Source of the DNA: Gammaproteobacteria bacterium | GTDB lineage: Bacteria; Pseudomonadota; Gammaproteobacteria; Pseudomonadales; Pseudohongiellaceae | NCBI GenBank assembly: GCA_030427065.1 | Contig: JAUHWU010000020.1 | Location: forward strand, 1 to 35,567 | DNA length: 35,567 nt | Direction of reading: 5' to 3' | In this document: positions 1-8,243 of the stretch, in pieces | Layout: each line of letters begins with the position of its first letter | Position numbering within the stretch: position 1 is the stretch's first letter | Notes under the pieces: model-generated | Seen by the model: the letters and a program-made list of their open reading frames with translations, nothing else | Databases searched by the model: none | Told to the model about the DNA's origin: nothing | Program-made: the position numbers and the translations under genes

Positions 1-469
1 CTTCAAGTGCATAATATTCACATTGCATGGGAATCAACACGCCATCTGCGGCTACCAGGGCATTAATCGTCAACATGTTCAGCGACGGCGGGCAATCAAT
101 AAGAATATAGTCATAGGTAGTGCTGGCTTGCGACAAACTGTCTCGCAGACGATGATCACGACCTTCCTTATCCAGCAGCTCCACTTCAGCTGCCGTGAGA
201 TCCCCGTTTGCCGGCAGCAGATCATAGCCGGCATCAGGGGACTTGACGGTAATTTGTAACAGGGGGGTCTTTTCAACCAGCAAATCATAAACACTGGCCT
301 GGAGATCATTTTTCTCGACTCCACTACCCATAGTGGCGTTACCCTGTGGGTCGAGATCCACGAGCAATACTTTTTTATTCATGCGTGCCAGTGAGGCCGC
401 CAGATTAACGCTGGTTGTGGTCTTCCCCACACCACCTTTCTGATTGGCTATCGCAAAAATATGGCTCAC
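1..469 (-). CDS. parA: ParA/Soj chromosome-partitioning ATPase (5' part only)
   Basis: Translating the minus strand from a GTG at 469 gives 156 residues that start VSHIFAIANQKGGVGKTTTS and run off the left edge. The deviant Walker A motif KGGVGKTT lies at about residues 11-18, followed by LLVDLDPQGNAT and later DYILIDCPPS, the ParA/MinD signature. ParA is a DNA-bound ATPase that works with ParB and parS to segregate newly replicated origins. The start is only 17 bp after the rsmG stop, with an AGGAA element about 10 bases upstream, so it is probably co-transcribed with rsmG and mnmG. parB is expected next, outside the window. Two parS sites in recF supply the DNA side of the system. The family call is secure; the C-terminal part is not visible. 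Confidence 0.95.
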   Translation of the reverse strand, partial: MSHIFAIANQKGGVGKTTTSVNLAASLARMNKKVLLVDLDPQGNATMGSGVEKNDLQASVYDLLVEKTPLLQITVKSPDAGYDLLPANGDLTAAEVELLDKEGRDHRLRDSLSQASTTYDYILIDCPPSLNMLTINALVAADGVLIPMQCEYYALE

Positions 470-486
470 TTTTTCAGCTTTCCTGT

Positions 487-1131
487 TTATCGTCCACTGG
501 CAGAGACTATTTCTATGAGATGCCGGGTTCCATCTACCCCGGGCACATTAAGTTCACTGGTTTTCACAAACATGAAGGAAGCCGGCAACTCCGCGATTTC
601 CTCTTCCGGATATTGCCCTTTCATGGCCAGTAACCTGCAACCGGTTTTCATGAGGTGACCGCACTGACTGACAACCTTGCCCAGGGTCGCATAAGCACGG
701 CACAGGACGATATCAATTTGTTCCTGGCATTGAAAGGTTTCCAGTCGATTGTGAAACACTTCAACATTACCCAGTCCCAACTCCATTTTTACCTGGAAAA
801 GGAAACGGGTTTTTTTGCCATTACTGTCCAGCAATAAAAACCTTTTTTGAGGAAAACATATCGCCAACGGGATGCCAGGAAGGCCAGCCCCGGTTCCCAC
901 ATCCAGAATAATATTGCCCTGAATATGAGGAACAATCGCCAGACTGTCCAGCAGATGGTAGGGCACCATACGCTGAACTTCCTTGATACCGGAAAGATTG
1001 TAGGCTTTATTCCACTTGTCCAGCAGCTGTAGATACTGGACCAGTTGTTCTACTTTTGCATTATCCAGTTCCAGATCCAGTATGGACAGTCCTGTCTTAA
1101 GTTGTTCTGTAAGTAAGAGTTTTGACTCCAT
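487..1131 (-). CDS. rsmG: 16S rRNA (guanine-527-N7)-methyltransferase RsmG
   Basis: This 214-residue protein has the usual RsmG length. It carries the SAM-binding glycine-rich loop DVGTGAGLPG at about residues 77-86, then LLDSNGKKTRFL, the CRAYATL segment and MKGQYPEEE, all diagnostic of the GidB/RsmG family. It methylates N7 of G527 in 16S rRNA using S-adenosylmethionine; family knowledge links its loss to low-level streptomycin resistance. Its ATG overlaps the mnmG stop by one base (TGATG), which implies translational coupling, and parA follows after 17 bp. The order mnmG-rsmG-parA is the conserved left flank of the origin in Pseudomonas-like bacteria. Confidence 0.96.
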   Translation of the reverse strand: MESKLLLTEQLKTGLSILDLELDNAKVEQLVQYLQLLDKWNKAYNLSGIKEVQRMVPYHLLDSLAIVPHIQGNIILDVGTGAGLPGIPLAICFPQKRFLLLDSNGKKTRFLFQVKMELGLGNVEVFHNRLETFQCQEQIDIVLCRAYATLGKVVSQCGHLMKTGCRLLAMKGQYPEEEIAELPASFMFVKTSELNVPGVDGTRHLIEIVSASGR

Positions 1132-3086
1132 CAGGCAGTTTGGTTCTTCCTATCCATGTTCTGGTCTGGAACGCTGCCGTGGGCGGTCTTTTTATGTTGG
1201 TGTTTTTTCAGGTATACCAACAACAGGGAGACTGCAGCGGGTGTCATACCTGGTATTCGTGATGCTTTTCCTATACTCGAGGGTTGTACCTGCTGCAGTT
1301 TCTGTTTTAGTTCACTGGAAAGTCCCGGAATACCCTGATAACTGAAATCTTCCGCTATAGAGGTATTTTCATGGCCCTTCATTTTCTCAATTTCTGCATG
1401 CTGGCGATTAATATAGCCCTGATACTTGATACGTATTTCAACCTGTTCGGTAACCAAAGCATCAGGGGGATTTGCCAGGATCCCTTCATCAATACAAACT
1501 TCGTTGAGTGCGGATAGTGTGACTCTTGGTCGGGACAAAATATCTGCAAGGGTATATTCATGACTGAGAGGTTTTTCCAGAAGTTTGTTTATTTTCTCAC
1601 TCAGAGAACCGCTGGTTTGTACCCATGTTGAAGATAATCTTGCGGATTCTTCAGCCACCTGAATCTGCTTTTGTGAAAAAGCCTGCCAGCGTTCTTCATC
1701 CACCAGCCCTAGATTTCTGCCTGTTTCGGTAAGCCGAAAATCTGCATTATCCTGTCTCAGCATAAGGCGATACTCTGCCCTGGAAGTAAACATTCGATAA
1801 GGTTCCTGGGTACCCCGGCTGATGAGATCGTCAACCAATACGCCAATATATGCCTCATCCCTTCCCGGGCACCATAGATCTTTTTCCTGCACAGCCAGTG
1901 CAGCGTTGATACCGGCCAGCAAGCCCTGGGCACCAGCTTCTTCATAGCCAGTAGTGCCATTGATCTGACCAGCAAAATACAGGCCCTTTATAAATTTGGT
2001 TTCCAGGCCATAGGTGAGATCCCTGGGATCAAAATAATCATATTCTATGGCATATCCCGGACGCACAATTCGCGCATTTTCAAATCCCTTTATGCTGGCA
2101 ATCAACTGTTCCTGGATTTCATAGGGAAGGCTGGTGGAAATCCCGTTGGGATAGAGTTCGCGGCTATTAAGGCCTTCCGGTTCAACAAAAATCTGGTGAC
2201 TGGATTTATCAGCAAACCTGACAACCTTGTCTTCAATGGAAGGACAATAGCGAGGACCCACTCCTTCAATTTCTCCACTGTACATGGGCGAAAAGGCCAG
2301 CCCTTGCCGGATAATTTCATGGCTTTGCTCATTAGTGGCAGTAATGTAACAGCTGACCTGACGCGGATGCTGCTCACTTTTTCCAAGATAGGACATGACT
2401 GGCAAAGGTGAATCACCAGGCTGCTCGATCATTTTGGAATAATCCACGCTATCGGCATCAATGCGAGGGGGCGTTCCTGTTTTCAGTCGACCTACATTGA
2501 ATGGCAGCTCTCGCAACCTGTCTGCCAGGGCGATTGAGGGTTCATCACCCGCTCTGCCTCCAGCATGATTTTTCAAGCCAATATGAATTTTTCCCCCGAG
2601 GAAGGTGCCAGTAGTGAGAATAACCCGGGGGGCATAAAACCTCAGACCCATCCGGGTAACAATGCCTCTGACAGACTCCCCCTCAATAATAAGGTCATCC
2701 ACCGCCTGCTGAAAAATACCCAGGTTTGCCTGTGATTCCAGCATATGTCGGATGGCAGCCTTGTAGAGTGCGCGATCTGCCTGTGCCCTGGTCGCCCTGA
2801 CTGCTGGTCCCTTACTGGCATTAAGTGTCCGAAAATGAATCCCGGCCAGATCAGCCGCTATGCCCATGGCACCGCCCAGGGCATCAATCTCCTTAACAAG
2901 ATGGGTTTTCCCTATTCCACCAATTGCAGGGTTGCAGGACATTTGTCCCAGGGTGTCAATATTATGGGTAACCAGTAATGTTTTAACGCCCATACGTGCT
3001 GCAGCAAGCGCCGCTTCAGTGCCTGCATGGCCGCCACCAACGACAATGACGTCGAATGTTTGGGTGCTTTTTTCCGGCTTGCTCAT
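1131..3086 (-). CDS. mnmG: tRNA uridine-34 5-carboxymethylaminomethyl modification enzyme MnmG (GidA)
   Basis: This 651-residue protein starts with a Rossmann FAD-binding motif, [19 protein letters not shown], at about residues 15-33, followed by [20 protein letters not shown] at 49-68 with the conserved cysteine at 51. [12 protein letters not shown] and [14 protein letters not shown] are also family hallmarks. With MnmE it installs the carboxymethylaminomethyl group on U34 of certain tRNAs, using FAD and a folate one-carbon donor. The partner mnmE lies upstream on the same strand but is separated by about 545 bp without genes. The C-terminus ends in a basic, polar tail of roughly 20 residues ([12 protein letters not shown]...) that makes it slightly longer than the usual ~630 residues. 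The start is an ATG and rsmG is coupled at the 3' end. Confidence 0.97.
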   Translation of the reverse strand: MSKPEKSTQTFDVIVVGGGHAGTEAALAAARMGVKTLLVTHNIDTLGQMSCNPAIGGIGKTHLVKEIDALGGAMGIAADLAGIHFRTLNASKGPAVRATRAQADRALYKAAIRHMLESQANLGIFQQAVDDLIIEGESVRGIVTRMGLRFYAPRVILTTGTFLGGKIHIGLKNHAGGRAGDEPSIALADRLRELPFNVGRLKTGTPPRIDADSVDYSKMIEQPGDSPLPVMSYLGKSEQHPRQVSCYITATNEQSHEIIRQGLAFSPMYSGEIEGVGPRYCPSIEDKVVRFADKSSHQIFVEPEGLNSRELYPNGISTSLPYEIQEQLIASIKGFENARIVRPGYAIEYDYFDPRDLTYGLETKFIKGLYFAGQINGTTGYEEAGAQGLLAGINAALAVQEKDLWCPGRDEAYIGVLVDDLISRGTQEPYRMFTSRAEYRLMLRQDNADFRLTETGRNLGLVDEERWQAFSQKQIQVAEESARLSSTWVQTSGSLSEKINKLLEKPLSHEYTLADILSRPRVTLSALNEVCIDEGILANPPDALVTEQVEIRIKYQGYINRQHAEIEKMKGHENTSIAEDFSYQGIPGLSSELKQKLQQVQPSSIGKASRIPGMTPAAVSLLLVYLKKHQHKKTAHGSVPDQNMDRKNQTA

Positions 3087-3631
3087 AGGGTTATCGTTAC
3101 GGGTTAATCATCATTAGCGGGTATCTACCTTGCCAGGGTGTTCATGGCCAGGTAAAAAAGGGGTGCTAAGTATAAGCATTTCATTCCAAAAATGAAGAAA
3201 AATAATTTCATCCGGCAGAGCTTAAGTAAATATATATAAATAGATATATATACAGAAGAATATATATTTAATGTTATTACTACTATTAGCAAAGCCTTTC
3301 GCTGTTAGTAAAGTAATTTATTCCAGCGCTATCAAAGGTTTGATGACAATCCAATGTTGTGTGCAGCCTGCCATTAAGCTGACTGTAATGCATGTATTAA
3401 GGGGTGATAACTTTGGCGGTTATACAAAAAGCCAAAGCCGGATAAAACAATACACAATCTATCCTGCTTCAAAGCTGTTTTTTCCACAACTTAATGGCAT
3501 AAATAAATTCTGAATCAGATTTGGAAGGGGGAGCTGATAAGTTGGGGGTAACACTGTTGAAAGGGCGTGAATAGCTTCTTAATTTTTTAACAATATTGTT
3601 TCTGGCTGGTCAACCTTTGTTGCCAGGAAAA
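3087..3631. other. Long AT-rich intergenic region between mnmG and mnmE
   Basis: About 545 bp lies between the mnmG start and the mnmE stop. No reading frame here has recognisable family character; an 80-codon frame at 3271-3513 (+) reads as low-complexity, unmotivated sequence. The region must hold the mnmG promoter: on the minus strand a TATACT hexamer (3169-3174) is a possible -10, though I see no good -35. It also holds an AT block (3228-3288), three weak DnaA-box-like 9-mers on the plus strand at 3420-3428, 3448-3456 and 3480-3488 (the last, TTTTCCACA, is the best), and a perfect palindrome AACAATATTGTT at 3589-3600. I see no convincing terminator for mnmE. Confidence 0.6.
3228..3288. 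repeat. AT-rich block with three TATATATA tracts and trinucleotide TAR-type repeats
   Basis: Three alternating TATATA runs begin near 3231, 3244 and 3260, roughly 13-16 bp apart. They are followed at 3274-3288 by TTATTACTACTATTA, which on the minus strand reads as TAA-TAG-TAG-TAA-TAA. That trinucleotide pattern fits the DnaA-trio consensus ([T/A]A[G/A] repeats) next to an easily melted stretch. The block is visible directly; an origin-related role is only inference, because no strong DnaA box is immediately adjacent. It may simply be a flexible upstream region of the mnmG promoter. Confidence 0.5.
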
Positions 3632-5002
3632 CTATTTACCAATACAAAAACTGGAGAAGATTTCCCCCAGTAAATCATCCGAGGTGTATTTACCTGTGAT
3701 GACTTCCAGAGCCAGGTGCGCTTCCCGCATATCTTCTGCCACTAGTTCGCCAGCCTTACTGCTGGTCATCTGTTCAAGCGCAGATGAGAGAAAACCCCGC
3801 GACTTTTCAAGTGCATCAAGATGGCGCCGACGTGATATAAAACCGCCTTCCACCGTTGTGTTGAGTCCTGCAAAGTCTTTTAGTGCTGTCTTTAACAGAT
3901 CTATTCCCTGGCCGGATTTAGCGGATAGATGAACACAGCTGTAAGCCCTTAACAACTCTTCTTCATGTACGCTGGAGTGTTCAGCCAGATCCGTTTTATT
4001 AAAAACCAGAATAAGATTTAGAGAATTACCATTTACATTTTTTATGGCTGTTACAAGTTCGTTGGTGTCAGGATCAAAGGTTTTAGTGGCATCAATAACC
4101 AGCAGTACAAGATCTGCCTCTGTTATTTCTTTCCAGGCTCTTTTGATGCCTTCCTGTTCAACAATATCGTTGCTGTTGTGCAAACCCGCAGTATCAATAA
4201 TATGCAGAGGCATTCCATCAATGGAGATATGTTCTCTCAAGGTGTCTCTGGTTGTACCGGCAATGTCAGTGACAATTGCTCTGGATTGTCCTGCCAGAAC
4301 ATTAAGCAGACTTGATTTGCCGGCATTGGGTTCGCCAGCGATAACCACATGCAGGCCATCTTTCATAATAGTGCCCTGTCTCGCTCTGGCCAGCACCTCA
4401 TCAAGGCCATTCATTATTTCACCGAGTCTGTTTTCCACATCTCCTTCTGCAAGGAAGTCGACCTCTTCCTCAGGAAAATCCATCGCTGCCTCTATGTATT
4501 TTCTCAGCTCCACTATACTGTCAATAAGTGAGTTAATGAGGGCAGAGAATTCTCCCTGAAGTGAACGAACAGCAAAGCGGGCAGCTTCAATTGAATTACT
4601 TTCTATCAGGTCAGCAATAGCCTCTGCCTGTGCCAGATCAATTTTGTCATTGAGAAAGGCACGCTCAGAAAACTCACCAGGATTAGCCAGGCGTACCCCT
4701 TGTGTAAGAATTTCCTGTAACAGCATATCAATGACAAATGGCCCGCCATGGGCCTGGATTTCGATAACATCTTCTCCGGTGAAAGAGTCAGGCCCCGGAA
4801 AATAAAGAGCAATGCCACTATCGATAACCTCACTATCGGCACTGTAAAAAGGCCCATAGTGAGCGTGGCGAGGAATGAGCTTGAGGGACGTCAGGCTTTC
4901 AGCAACTTGATATGCCAAAGCGCCGGATACCCTGATGACACTAATTCCCCCGCGACCAGATGGGGTAGCGACTGCACAGATTGTTTCGCTACTGACAGCC
5001 AT
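3632..5002 (-). CDS. mnmE: tRNA modification GTPase MnmE (TrmE)
   Basis: At 456 residues this is full family length. The N-terminal folate-binding domain has ATPSGRGGISVIRVSG, and the Ras-like G domain carries GEPNAGKS (223-230, P-loop), DIAGTTRD (about 246-253), DTAGL, NKTD and SAKSG. The protein ends in FCIGK, containing the invariant C-terminal cysteine motif. MnmE is the GTPase half of the MnmE-MnmG complex that modifies the wobble uridine of tRNAs. It starts with ATG 21 bp after the yidC stop and appears to be the last gene of the rpmH-rnpA-yidD-yidC-mnmE run. The 3' side opens into the long intergenic region before mnmG. Confidence 0.97.
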   Translation of the reverse strand: MAVSSETICAVATPSGRGGISVIRVSGALAYQVAESLTSLKLIPRHAHYGPFYSADSEVIDSGIALYFPGPDSFTGEDVIEIQAHGGPFVIDMLLQEILTQGVRLANPGEFSERAFLNDKIDLAQAEAIADLIESNSIEAARFAVRSLQGEFSALINSLIDSIVELRKYIEAAMDFPEEEVDFLAEGDVENRLGEIMNGLDEVLARARQGTIMKDGLHVVIAGEPNAGKSSLLNVLAGQSRAIVTDIAGTTRDTLREHISIDGMPLHIIDTAGLHNSNDIVEQEGIKRAWKEITEADLVLLVIDATKTFDPDTNELVTAIKNVNGNSLNLILVFNKTDLAEHSSVHEEELLRAYSCVHLSAKSGQGIDLLKTALKDFAGLNTTVEGGFISRRRHLDALEKSRGFLSSALEQMTSSKAGELVAEDMREAHLALEVITGKYTSDDLLGEIFSSFCIGK

Positions 5003-5023
5003 TAGCTATTCCGGGAGTGTTAA

Positions 5024-6739
5024 TCAGGATCCTTTTGGTTTATAGGATTTTTCCACCTGCCTGGTAATAATCCATTGCTGCAAAATGGAAAGTACACTGT
5101 TTGCTGTGTAATAAAGCACAAGGCCTGCTGGAAACCAGAGGAAAAAAACCATAAAAATAAGTGGCATGAATTTCATCATTTTGGCCTGGGCTGGATCAGC
5201 GGTTTGCATTGGGGTCAGCATTTGTTGCACAAACATCGCTGCACCCATCAGTATAGGCAAAATGAAATAGGGGTCCATTTGTGAGAGGTCGTCATACCAC
5301 AGAATAAAGGAGGCCTGACGTAATTCAACACTTTCATTGAGTACCCAGTAAATTCCCAGAAAAACCGGCATCTGTAACAACATGGGTAAACAGCCACCAA
5401 AAGGATTCACTTTTTCTTTTTTCCATAACTCCATTTGAGCCTGCATGAACTTCTGTTTGTCATCGCCATAGCGATCTTTCAGGTCATTAATTTTTGGAGC
5501 AAGGCGTCTCATCTTGGCCATGGATTTAAGGCTTTTTGCGGATAGCGGATAGAGAATGGTTTTAATCACCAGAGTTAGCAGCAAAATGGAAACACCATAG
5601 TTCCCAACAAGATCATTGATCTGTGTGAGTAACCAGAAGATTGGTGATGCAATAAAATAAAACAAGCCGTAGTCAATGGTCAGGCCCAGGCTGGGTGAAA
5701 TTTCATCCAGACGATATTGGTCCTTTGGCCCAGCCCAAAAGCCTGCCTGTATGCTGCCACTTTGCCCTGGTGCGACAGTGATTGGAGGGTTAACGAAGGT
5801 GAGCAGGTATTGGCCCTGATTACTGCGCCGCATGGTATAGGTATTATTGGTGCTGGAATCCGGGACCCAGCTGCCCAGAAAGTAATGCTGGGAGAAAGCA
5901 ATCCAGCCGCCATTCGTTTCAAGGGACTCCACGCCATCATCAATATCCTCGAAATCATATTTTACATAGGGGTCGTCCGGCGTATTTACAGCAGCGCCAA
6001 GATAGGTATTAACCCTGAACCCACCACCGGTTTGGCTTGGATCATCTGAATCATCTCTTTTAATCTGGCCGAACATATTCCCCTGCCAGGAACTATTGCT
6101 TCTATTATTAATCAGGTATTGCACACTGATCAGGTAATCATCGGCGGAAAAAACAAATCGCTTGGTGATATCTATGCCGCCTTGCGCAGTAAAGGTCAGA
6201 TCAACAGCTTGTTCACCACTGGTAATCGTGTATTCACTTTGTGCGGATTGATATAAAGGTCTTCCCTGTGGATTCGCATCCGGACCGTCCCGGCCTATCA
6301 GTCCGCTTTGTGCAACATAAACCATTCCGGAATCCTGTCTGAGCAAGGGAAATGGATTGTTTGGTGTTTCGATGGATGTCGGGAAGTCAGGTAAGGAAAG
6401 TCCGATGATATCGCCACCTTGAAGATCAACAGTAACGATTTGCTTTGGCGTGCTAATGGTAATTAATTGTGCTGCGTTTGGTGTCTCAACAACCTCTATC
6501 GCGGAAACCTCTTCAGAAACCGGAAGATCAGGCAAGTCGTTTTCATTGCCCCCTGGTTGCGTGTCGGAGAGTGGTAAACCCGGAAGTTGCTCTGCATTTG
6601 AGCCTGCACTGCTTACAGTCTGACTTTGCTCGGTTGAGCCAGTAGGAGAGCTGGCGGGATAATCCTCATTCCAGGCCAGTAACATCAGGTAACTGACAAC
6701 CGCCAGCCCCACCAGAATCAGATTGCGTTTAATGTCCAT
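5024..6739 (-). CDS. yidC: Membrane protein insertase YidC (Oxa1 family)
   Basis: This 571-residue protein has an N-terminal membrane anchor (about residues 8-23), then a Ser/Gly/Pro-rich linker and a large periplasmic domain typical of Gram-negative YidC. The C-terminal insertase core includes [20 protein letters not shown], a cytoplasmic hairpin rich in Lys/Arg ([12 protein letters not shown]) and [20 protein letters not shown], followed by further hydrophobic segments ending in a basic tail ([11 protein letters not shown]). It inserts and folds inner-membrane proteins alone or with SecYEG, including respiratory and ATP synthase subunits. Its start overlaps the yidD end by 11 bp, which suggests coupled translation. 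Location and order are the standard ones. Confidence 0.97.
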   Translation of the reverse strand: MDIKRNLILVGLAVVSYLMLLAWNEDYPASSPTGSTEQSQTVSSAGSNAEQLPGLPLSDTQPGGNENDLPDLPVSEEVSAIEVVETPNAAQLITISTPKQIVTVDLQGGDIIGLSLPDFPTSIETPNNPFPLLRQDSGMVYVAQSGLIGRDGPDANPQGRPLYQSAQSEYTITSGEQAVDLTFTAQGGIDITKRFVFSADDYLISVQYLINNRSNSSWQGNMFGQIKRDDSDDPSQTGGGFRVNTYLGAAVNTPDDPYVKYDFEDIDDGVESLETNGGWIAFSQHYFLGSWVPDSSTNNTYTMRRSNQGQYLLTFVNPPITVAPGQSGSIQAGFWAGPKDQYRLDEISPSLGLTIDYGLFYFIASPIFWLLTQINDLVGNYGVSILLLTLVIKTILYPLSAKSLKSMAKMRRLAPKINDLKDRYGDDKQKFMQAQMELWKKEKVNPFGGCLPMLLQMPVFLGIYWVLNESVELRQASFILWYDDLSQMDPYFILPILMGAAMFVQQMLTPMQTADPAQAKMMKFMPLIFMVFFLWFPAGLVLYYTANSVLSILQQWIITRQVEKSYKPKGS

Positions 6740-7079
6740 GGCGGAAATGGGATTCCTTAGTAGAAGAATTTATAACGGATTTAGGTTCATTCAGGTTTTC
6801 ATCCTGAAAACCGTCATCGTGATTGTTTTTTAGAATATGGGAAGTTGAGTTTGAATGAGAGCAGGCCACCGCGGGCACAAGGTCGACGCCACCTTCATTT
6901 AAAGGGTGGCAGCGGGTAATTCGGCGCAAACTCAGCAACAACCCTTTGCAGGCACCATGAGTTTCTACAGCCTGGATAAAATAACTGGAGCATGATGGAT
7001 AAAAACGGCAATGGGGTCCAAACAAGGGACTTATAAAGCGTTGGTAAAAATGTGCGAGCGAGGTGAGAATTTTAACCAT
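6729..7079 (-). CDS. yidD: Membrane protein insertion efficiency factor YidD
   Basis: This 116-residue protein carries the YidD signature: [20 protein letters not shown] (12-31) with its conserved cysteines, then THG..KG......RITRCHPL. YidD is a small inner-membrane-associated protein that assists YidC-dependent insertion. It sits 9 bp after rnpA and overlaps yidC by 11 bp, the usual rnpA-yidD-yidC arrangement. The conserved domain ends near residue 70; the remaining ~45 residues are polar and rich in Ser, Asn and His, longer than the short tails common in the family and probably unstructured. The start is ATG, but the ribosome-binding site is weak. Confidence 0.95.
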   Translation of the reverse strand: MVKILTSLAHFYQRFISPLFGPHCRFYPSCSSYFIQAVETHGACKGLLLSLRRITRCHPLNEGGVDLVPAVACSHSNSTSHILKNNHDDGFQDENLNEPKSVINSSTKESHFRHGH

Positions 7080-7088
7080 GAGATATTT

Positions 7089-7457
7089 TCAGATTGAAGG
7101 TTTCTTTTTTTCTATCTCTTTTATTAAATCATGGATGTATGTCAGGCATTCACTGTTTTCAAGCTCTTGCAGCCCTTTTCGGGTCATCACCACAAGATCG
7201 ATTGGCGCCAAAGAGGTTTTTCTTACCCTGAAAACCTCTCTAACCAGACGTTTGATTCGATTTCTCTGATTTGCCCGGGCAATATTTTTTTTGGCGACAA
7301 TTACGCCCAATCTTGCCTGTTCAAAGCCTGTCCATCGCCCCAGAATCAGAAAGTATTTATTGGAAACCCGGACATCAGGTTTCTTAAATACTTGTTCGTA
7401 AGCTAGAGAATCCAACAGGCGGCAAGTTTTGGGGAATCGTTGATCCACCACAGACAT
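7089..7457 (-). CDS. rnpA: Ribonuclease P protein component RnpA
   Basis: I place the start at the ATG at 7457, giving 122 residues beginning MSVVDQRFPKTCRLL, because this matches the usual RnpA N-terminus and is preceded by a GGGAGA ribosome-binding site. A longer frame from a TTG at 7511 is possible but would add 18 uncharacteristic residues. The RNR motif region (AKKNIARANQRNRIKRLVRE) and the late MTRKGLQELEN stretch are characteristic. RnpA is the basic protein subunit that helps the RnpB RNA cleave 5' leaders from pre-tRNAs. It lies directly downstream of rpmH, as in nearly all bacteria, with about 50 bp between rpmH stop and this start. Confidence 0.93.
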   Translation of the reverse strand: MSVVDQRFPKTCRLLDSLAYEQVFKKPDVRVSNKYFLILGRWTGFEQARLGVIVAKKNIARANQRNRIKRLVREVFRVRKTSLAPIDLVVMTRKGLQELENSECLTYIHDLIKEIEKKKPSI

Positions 7458-7507
7458 TTCTCCCGTTGGCTGGGGCTGATTAGCCCGGGACAGGGGGTGC
7501 CCTGATA

Positions 7508-7642
7508 TCAAGCGGACAGTCTGGCGCGGCCTTTTGCTCGTCGACGGTTCAGCACCTGCTGCCCGCCTTTGGTAGCCATACGGGATCTGAAACCATGGGT
7601 TCTTTTGCGTTTGATCACGCTAGGTTGGAAGGTTCTTTTCAT
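7508..7642 (-). CDS. rpmH: 50S ribosomal protein L34
   Basis: The minus strand encodes a 44-residue, very basic protein: [20 protein letters not shown] followed by [20 protein letters not shown] and RLSA. This is essentially the universal L34 sequence. The ATG at 7642 has an AGGAA ribosome-binding site five bases upstream. L34 is a small subunit of the large ribosomal particle. It is the first gene to the left of oriC, divergent from dnaA, and heads the rpmH-rnpA-yidD-yidC-mnmE cluster. I did not find a clean promoter in the DNA upstream of it. Confidence 0.98.
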   Translation of the reverse strand: MKRTFQPSVIKRKRTHGFRSRMATKGGQQVLNRRRAKGRARLSA

Positions 7643-8002
7643 TTCAATTCCTGGAAAAGTCGTACAATTTATTTGTTAGCTTGCTGCCAAAACCCCAAGG
7701 TTGCAGTGTTGGCAAAGAGCCTTAAAAAAGGGATGCGAATTCTAATGGGTTTCCCGTCATAATGCAATTTCGAGTCTGCATTGTTTAATCCAGTTAGCTG
7801 GCGGAAAAAGTGGGCGTTTTTTGTATTCGCGTAGTTGGAAGGATATTTCCAGAATTCTTACCCGAAGAGTTAACATAAAAAGGAGTCGATGAAGAAATTT
7901 AAACCCCTGTATGGAAAGAACCGGCCTGTAATTCGACTCTGTGGAATATGGAATAACCTGCAATAAATTGGATGTTTTTTTGTCTTGAAAAGGATCCTCT
8001 GG

Positions 8003-8033
8003 CAACCCACAACTTACCCACAACTTGTGCACA
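8003..8033 (+). promoter_or_regulatory. Three DnaA-box-like 9-mers spaced 11 bp apart
   Basis: CAACCCACA (8003-8011), TTACCCACA (8014-8022) and TTGTGCACA (8025-8033) sit head to tail with an exact 11-bp period. The first two lie in a direct repeat of ACCCACAACTT (8005-8015 and 8016-8026). The middle element differs from TTATCCACA by one base and the third from TTATNCACA by one; the first is weaker. Spacing of about one helical turn would put bound DnaA protomers on the same face of the helix. Confidence 0.75.
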
Positions 8034-8063
8034 GGCAGGGGTGGCTTCAAGGGGCACAATTTG

Positions 8064-8160
8064 GCTTTAAATTTTGCCAGCAAATATCAGCATAAATAAT
8101 ATAAGTTATTGATAATAAGTAAAAAAAATAGCGAAGAAATAAATGAAAAAAATGCCTTTT
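8064..8160. other. AT-rich candidate DNA unwinding element of oriC
   Basis: A long stretch very low in G and C (from TTTAAATTTTGCC through AATAATATAAGTTATT to GAAAAAAATGCC) separates the three spaced DnaA-box-like elements from the single perfect inverse box. This is the expected place for initial melting. TAA/AAG/TAG-type triplets occur but do not form one clean array. The role is assigned from composition and position only. Confidence 0.7.
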
Positions 8161-8162
8161 TG

Positions 8163-8171
8163 TGTGGATAA
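8163..8171 (-). promoter_or_regulatory. Perfect consensus DnaA box
   Basis: TGTGGATAA on the plus strand is TTATCCACA on the minus strand, the exact high-affinity DnaA box. It lies about 70 bp before the dnaA start, between the AT-rich segment and the gene, so it may serve both origin firing and dnaA autoregulation. Confidence 0.85.
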
Positions 8172-8243
8172 CAACGGTGCCAGTGGGTAGAATTAATCAA
8201 AATTTGACAACCTACAATAAAAAAAACCGGAGTCGTGCCAATC

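Larger units (their letters stand above)
7643..8243. other. oriC: Chromosomal replication origin oriC (rpmH-dnaA intergenic region)
   Basis: The ~600 bp between divergent rpmH and dnaA contain no credible gene. This is the mapped oriC position in Pseudomonas. The right half holds the functional signals: three spaced DnaA-box-like 9-mers at 8003-8033, an AT-rich stretch at about 8064-8160, and a perfect DnaA box in inverse orientation at 8163-8171. Another weak inverse match (TGTGGAATA, two mismatches) lies at 7940-7948. Only one GATC is present (inside GGATCC at 7992-7997), unlike the GATC-rich E. coli origin. Gene polarity switches here: rpmH to parA run left, dnaA to gyrB run right, as expected for leading-strand genes. 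Confidence 0.9.

Noticed and set aside
3271-3513. 80-codon open frame on the plus strand between mnmG and mnmE
   Set aside because: No ribosome-binding site or recognisable motif; composition looks like AT-rich intergenic DNA.
7458-7511. Longer rnpA from a TTG overlapping the rpmH stop
   Set aside because: The extra 18 residues do not match RnpA, while the ATG at 7457 has a good GGGAGA ribosome-binding site.
7757-8083. 108-codon open frame on the minus strand inside oriC
   Set aside because: It spans the spaced DnaA-box-like elements, has no family motif and lies where Pseudomonas-type genomes have only the origin.
8195-8207. IHF-like AATCAA sequence before dnaA
   Set aside because: The right half of the IHF consensus does not match, and such sequences are common in AT-rich DNA.
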